DNA from: Unio delphinus
Lineage: Eukaryota; Mollusca; Bivalvia; Unionida; Unionidae
Direction of reading: 5' to 3'
Length of the DNA stretch: 64,000 nt
Assembly (NCBI GenBank): GCA_029339505.1
Contig: JAQISU010000022.1
Location: 19,300,001-19,364,000, forward strand
Part shown: positions 61,206-64,000 of the stretch, one piece after another
Layout: every line of letters begins with the position of its first letter
Numbering within the stretch: position 1 is the first letter of the stretch
Translations under genes and position numbers: made by a program
Notes under the pieces: generated by a model
Told to the model about the DNA's origin: nothing
Seen by the model: only the letters and a program-made list of their open reading frames with translations
Databases searched by the model: none

Positions 61206-61466
61206 ATGACGGGAACAGCACCGCTTAACGAGGAAATTCAGCGCGTCTCATTCTACAACATCAAACCTATTTTATTCCATGGATATGTAGGGCCCTTCGC
61301 GATTATATATGGGATCTGGTTGTATTGCTGGATTGCCTTATATGGGCTCGAAGATTATTATGAAGCCGGGCTCATAGTATTGGCTATCATCGGTCTGCTG
61401 CAGATCCTGACGTCGCTGTTTTGCATGTGGTCCGTCGGCGTAAATTGTGCGCTTACATGTTCAAAT
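61206..61466 (+). CDS. ATP13A1: ATP13A1-like P5A-type ATPase, coding exon 1
   Basis: The start context aaaATGacg opens 87 codons to a phase-0 donor, TCAAAT|gtaagg. The product begins MTGTAPLNEEIQRVSF, then has two membrane segments (about residues 23-47 and 55-74) and ends CMWSVGVNCALTCSN. Paired N-terminal helices closed by a W-S-V-x-x-x-C-A-L-T-C signature are characteristic of P5A-ATPases (ATP13A1/Spf1), endoplasmic-reticulum enzymes that remove mis-inserted transmembrane helices and influence manganese balance. The ATPase core (DKTGT loop, actuator domain) would be in later exons beyond 64,000. The intron begins at 61,467 and holds a hAT element at 62,063. No other exon of this gene was found. 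The open frame continues only four more codons past the donor before a stop, consistent with splicing here. Confidence 0.87.
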
Positions 61467-61771
61467 GTAAGGATTTGGTAGACGTTTTATTTCTGTTCTT
61501 GTTTTGTTGGAGAATTGCGAAATGCATTAGTTTCGATTATGTAACGATTGCCTAGCATATGGCGCCACATGTAACGTAACTAGTTTTCGCGGTGACGTTT
61601 GCGCTCTAGTCCGTCTATACATCCCATTTGTTTGTACCCTCTACCGATTCAATAATAAAAACGTTTATTGGGATAAAAAGTGAACAGAACTAAACCAAAT
61701 GAATTATTGATATATAATTTCTAACCTGTGACCAGAATGGCACTAATACTGGCATCCTCTGTCCGAGTTTG

Positions 61772-61885
61772 CTCTGACCCTTGACACCCCATTTTTGGAA
61801 ATTTGGACATTCAGGTTGTGGTGTATTGTCAGAGCGCATTCCATGTCGAAAAGTTTGAATTCACTTTCGGTTGCAAGGGTCAGAG
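61772..61885. repeat. Short inverted repeat in ATP13A1-like intron 1
   Basis: CTCTGACCCTTG (61,772-61,783) is exactly mirrored by CAAGGGTCAGAG (61,874-61,885) around a 90-bp loop. It could be a small foldback element. Outside the 12 bp the pairing fades. Confidence 0.5.
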
Positions 61886-62062
61886 GACTATGACATCTCC
61901 AGCACCTTTCATGCTTAACGAACATTCCATACTTACATGGCGCCATATTGCATTCACTAAAGGGGTAGTTTATTTCAATCAAACAACATAACAAATGACA
62001 TTTATCCTTTTCAGTAACTGCTGGATGATTTCGTAAGTTATCATAACTTTGAGAGTTTGTAA

Positions 62063-62823
62063 TAGAGCTGTACCGACGTCACTTTTTGCCGATTATGCCG
62101 ATACCGCGTATAGCCGATTATCAAAACTGCTGATACCGATTATGAGACCGATTATTTGATTATCATATTATGTACTCAGGTATAAGCCGACAAATTTAGA
62201 AAACAACAAAACTACATTGAAGCCCTTTCAAACAATTTCTCACTGGGACATAAGGACTATTGGTGTTTTGTGAGTTTTCATAAAGATAAAGAAAAAACAC
62301 AAACCTCAAAATTGACTGTGTATATATCCATCATTACTCCCTTTGATGTTAATCTTACTGGCTATTCACATGACTTTGGCACTACAATGGCGGTTAGCGA
62401 CATGTACTTTAGTCTGGTTTACTGCAGTTTTCAAATGTTACCGGACGCTGGAGTTGAAAATTTCGCACAACTGGCAGCAAGATAAATTCTTTTTAAATAC
62501 TTTATTAGAGCAATCTCTTTGTTACAAAAGATTAATTGATGGTTCGATGTGTTTATCTCGATATATGGTTATTCGACTATACAGTAGTGTTAGTTAATGA
62601 GCAACTTGTTTCCATACTGCATTTACCCCGAGCTCTAGTGCTACAAAGGATTAAGTTACAGTCAGTCAAAACGTGACTGTATATACAACTTTTATCAGGA
62701 AAAATTGGTTATTTAAAAAATTATTTGCATCGGCACCGATTATTTTTGCCGATACCCGATTATACCGATTGTGCTAATAATCGGCCCGATTACGCGTACG
62801 GGCGATTAATCGGTACAGCTCTA
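62063..62823. mobile_element. Non-autonomous hAT-type element in ATP13A1-like intron 1
   Basis: Exact 14-bp terminal inverted repeats, TAGAGCTGTACCGA at the left and TCGGTACAGCTCTA at the right, are flanked by an exact 8-bp duplication, GTTTGTAA (62,055-62,062 and 62,824-62,831). An 8-bp duplication is diagnostic of the hAT superfamily. Sub-terminal regions are dense in 'ccgattat' and 'gccgata' motifs in both orientations, likely transposase-binding sites. The 761-bp interior has no transposase. Intact ends suggest a relatively young insertion. Confidence 0.93.
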
Positions 62824-63302
62824 GTTTGTAACTATATCCCACTTTTTAAATCCACGTGAAAAGCAAATTTGTTTTCAATTCTTTTTCTTTGCTTGATTCA
62901 ACATTATAAATATCAGAAGCAGATTACATGTATGTACATCTGTAATTGTGCACACACCACTTTCCTGAAAATGAACTTGTCCAGGAATAGGAAATGGATC
63001 TCAAGTATATCTATTATATTGAAATCTAATGTTATGCTTGATGTGCGCGGATGATGACAGTGTTAGGGCCACTCTACTCACAGTCAGGTTAGAAATTATA
63101 AAACAGTGAATGAATTGACTAAGTTCATTGCACTTTTTATCACATTAAAGGTTACCATTATTGAAATTTGTTGGGGATACAAACAAACACCAATTATGAT
63201 ATAGGAAAGAACAGATCATTGCCGTTTAACAGCTTGAACAAGTGGTTTTGTGCTGTTGCAAGGTCAGTCAGCCTCATAACTATTGTCTAACTATACCTCA
63301 CT

Positions 63303-63412
63303 GTTGGTTTCTAGGGCTGTCAAAAATCACAAAAAACTTACCTGGGTACCTGTTGCGTCATTTAACGGGTACCCGTTAGAAACATGTAAGACATGTACAA
63401 CCCTAGACCAAC
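63303..63412. mobile_element. Small foldback element, hAT-like ends
   Basis: The left arm GTTGGTTTCTAGGGCTGT pairs with the right arm ACAACCCTAGACCAAC. The interior has the near-palindrome 'gggtacctgttgcgtcatttaacgggtaccc'. No target duplication is clear outside the arms. Confidence 0.5.
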
Positions 63413-63767
63413 TAATTGTTATCTGCCTTTTTTAATATTTTGTCTGGCGATAGAGACTAACCATGTAATGCACTACGTGGTCTGAAGCGTCCGCACCGTG
63501 GTAGCTGTGAATGATCGGACCGCACGCTAATAACTAATACATTTATTTAGAATAACATTTGTACCCAGTCGATAAGTATAATCCAACTTCTAATGATCAG
63601 CTGTGTTAAATCCTTTAGAACACTCATCTTTCTTTAGTATAAATCTCTGTCAGAACAGAACACGTGTATTCATCGGCTGTTGACCTCAGATTTGAATTAC
63701 CCGCACATGCGTGTAAAGCAGCTTTATCACATGGTAAGAGTAACGTGTTAAAACTGTCTTGTATCTC

Positions 63768-63771
<4 letters not shown>

Positions 63772-63801
<30 letters not shown>
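63772..63801. repeat. (GA)n microsatellite
   Basis: A GA run of about 30 bases. Confidence 0.95.
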
Positions 63802-63868
63802 CACGCAGTTGCAGAAGTGATATGAATTTGGAATTATAATTCTTAAGATAGTTATGACAAAAACGTAG

Positions 63869-64000
63869 TACAGTTGAAGCACGGTTATCTCGCCGGCCTC
63901 GTGGTTTGCCAAAAAGCGTCGAGATAACCGATGATCGAGATAAACGAAAACCAATATGGTGGCAATATATTAACATGTGCTTGAAATTTATTTATGTACA
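63869..64000 (+). mobile_element. Possible left end of a TA-flanked DNA transposon running off the window
   Basis: TACAGTTGAAGCACGGTTAT is followed by 'ctcgccggcc' and by inverted sub-motifs 'gagataaccgatgatcgagataaacg'. CAGT-type ends with TA at the border resemble Tc1/mariner-type termini. The other end is not in the window. Confidence 0.4.

Overview
This window looks like metazoan nuclear DNA, most probably from a mollusc and perhaps a bivalve. It is AT-rich and gene-poor, full of microsatellites and minisatellites, and carries two tRNA-headed SINE families, several decayed LINE lineages and small inverted-repeat DNA transposons. Codon use, GT-AG splice signals and retroposon target-site duplications are eukaryotic. 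The species cannot be fixed from sequence alone.

Only two host genes can be supported. At the right end, the plus strand carries coding exon 1 (61,206-61,466) of an ATP13A1-like P5A-type ATPase; its intron 1 runs out of the window. On the minus strand, a gene I could not name has a coding first exon (17,144-17,256, with UTR to 17,322), a probable upstream non-coding exon (18,263-18,365) and its next coding exon at the left edge (1-93). The two coding exons join in matching phase. If the upstream model is right, its promoter may be near 48.0 kb, which would make most of 1-48 kb intron.

The rest is repeats. 0.15-1.2 kb is a 48-bp minisatellite. 1.9-2.9, 14.6-15.1 and 37.1-39.6 kb hold one diverged satellite of about 150 bp. 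11.7-13.6 kb is a 23-bp minisatellite broken by a SINE. Shorter tandem blocks lie at 4.7, 5.1, 14.7, 36.1, 41.2 and 41.8 kb. LINE relics lie at 6.9-7.6 (Tx1/L1-like), 24.0-25.75 (CR1/Jockey-like), 28.1-29.9 (RTE-like), and at 46.3-46.9 (minus) and 53.9-55.9 kb (plus), the last two being copies of one family. Inverted-repeat DNA elements lie at 39.7, 45.66, 62.06 (hAT-type with an exact 8-bp duplication) and 63.3 kb. A dispersed palindromic element with arms like GCATAGACCCTGATCTG recurs at seven places.

The most unusual block is 48.85-53.46 kb. It holds frameshifted remains of several non-host-like proteins: a fibre-like segment with a GDTMTG motif, a hydrophobic membrane protein, a protein with GTPDWQI and GWPEIPP segments, an HNH-endonuclease-like protein and a Cys-X2-Cys zinc-ribbon-like protein. 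Inside it sits a 21-copy, 45-bp array that is open in two reading frames. I read this as the relic of a large virus-like or Polinton-like DNA element. No polymerase, integrase, packaging ATPase or capsid gene was recognised, so the class is unproven.
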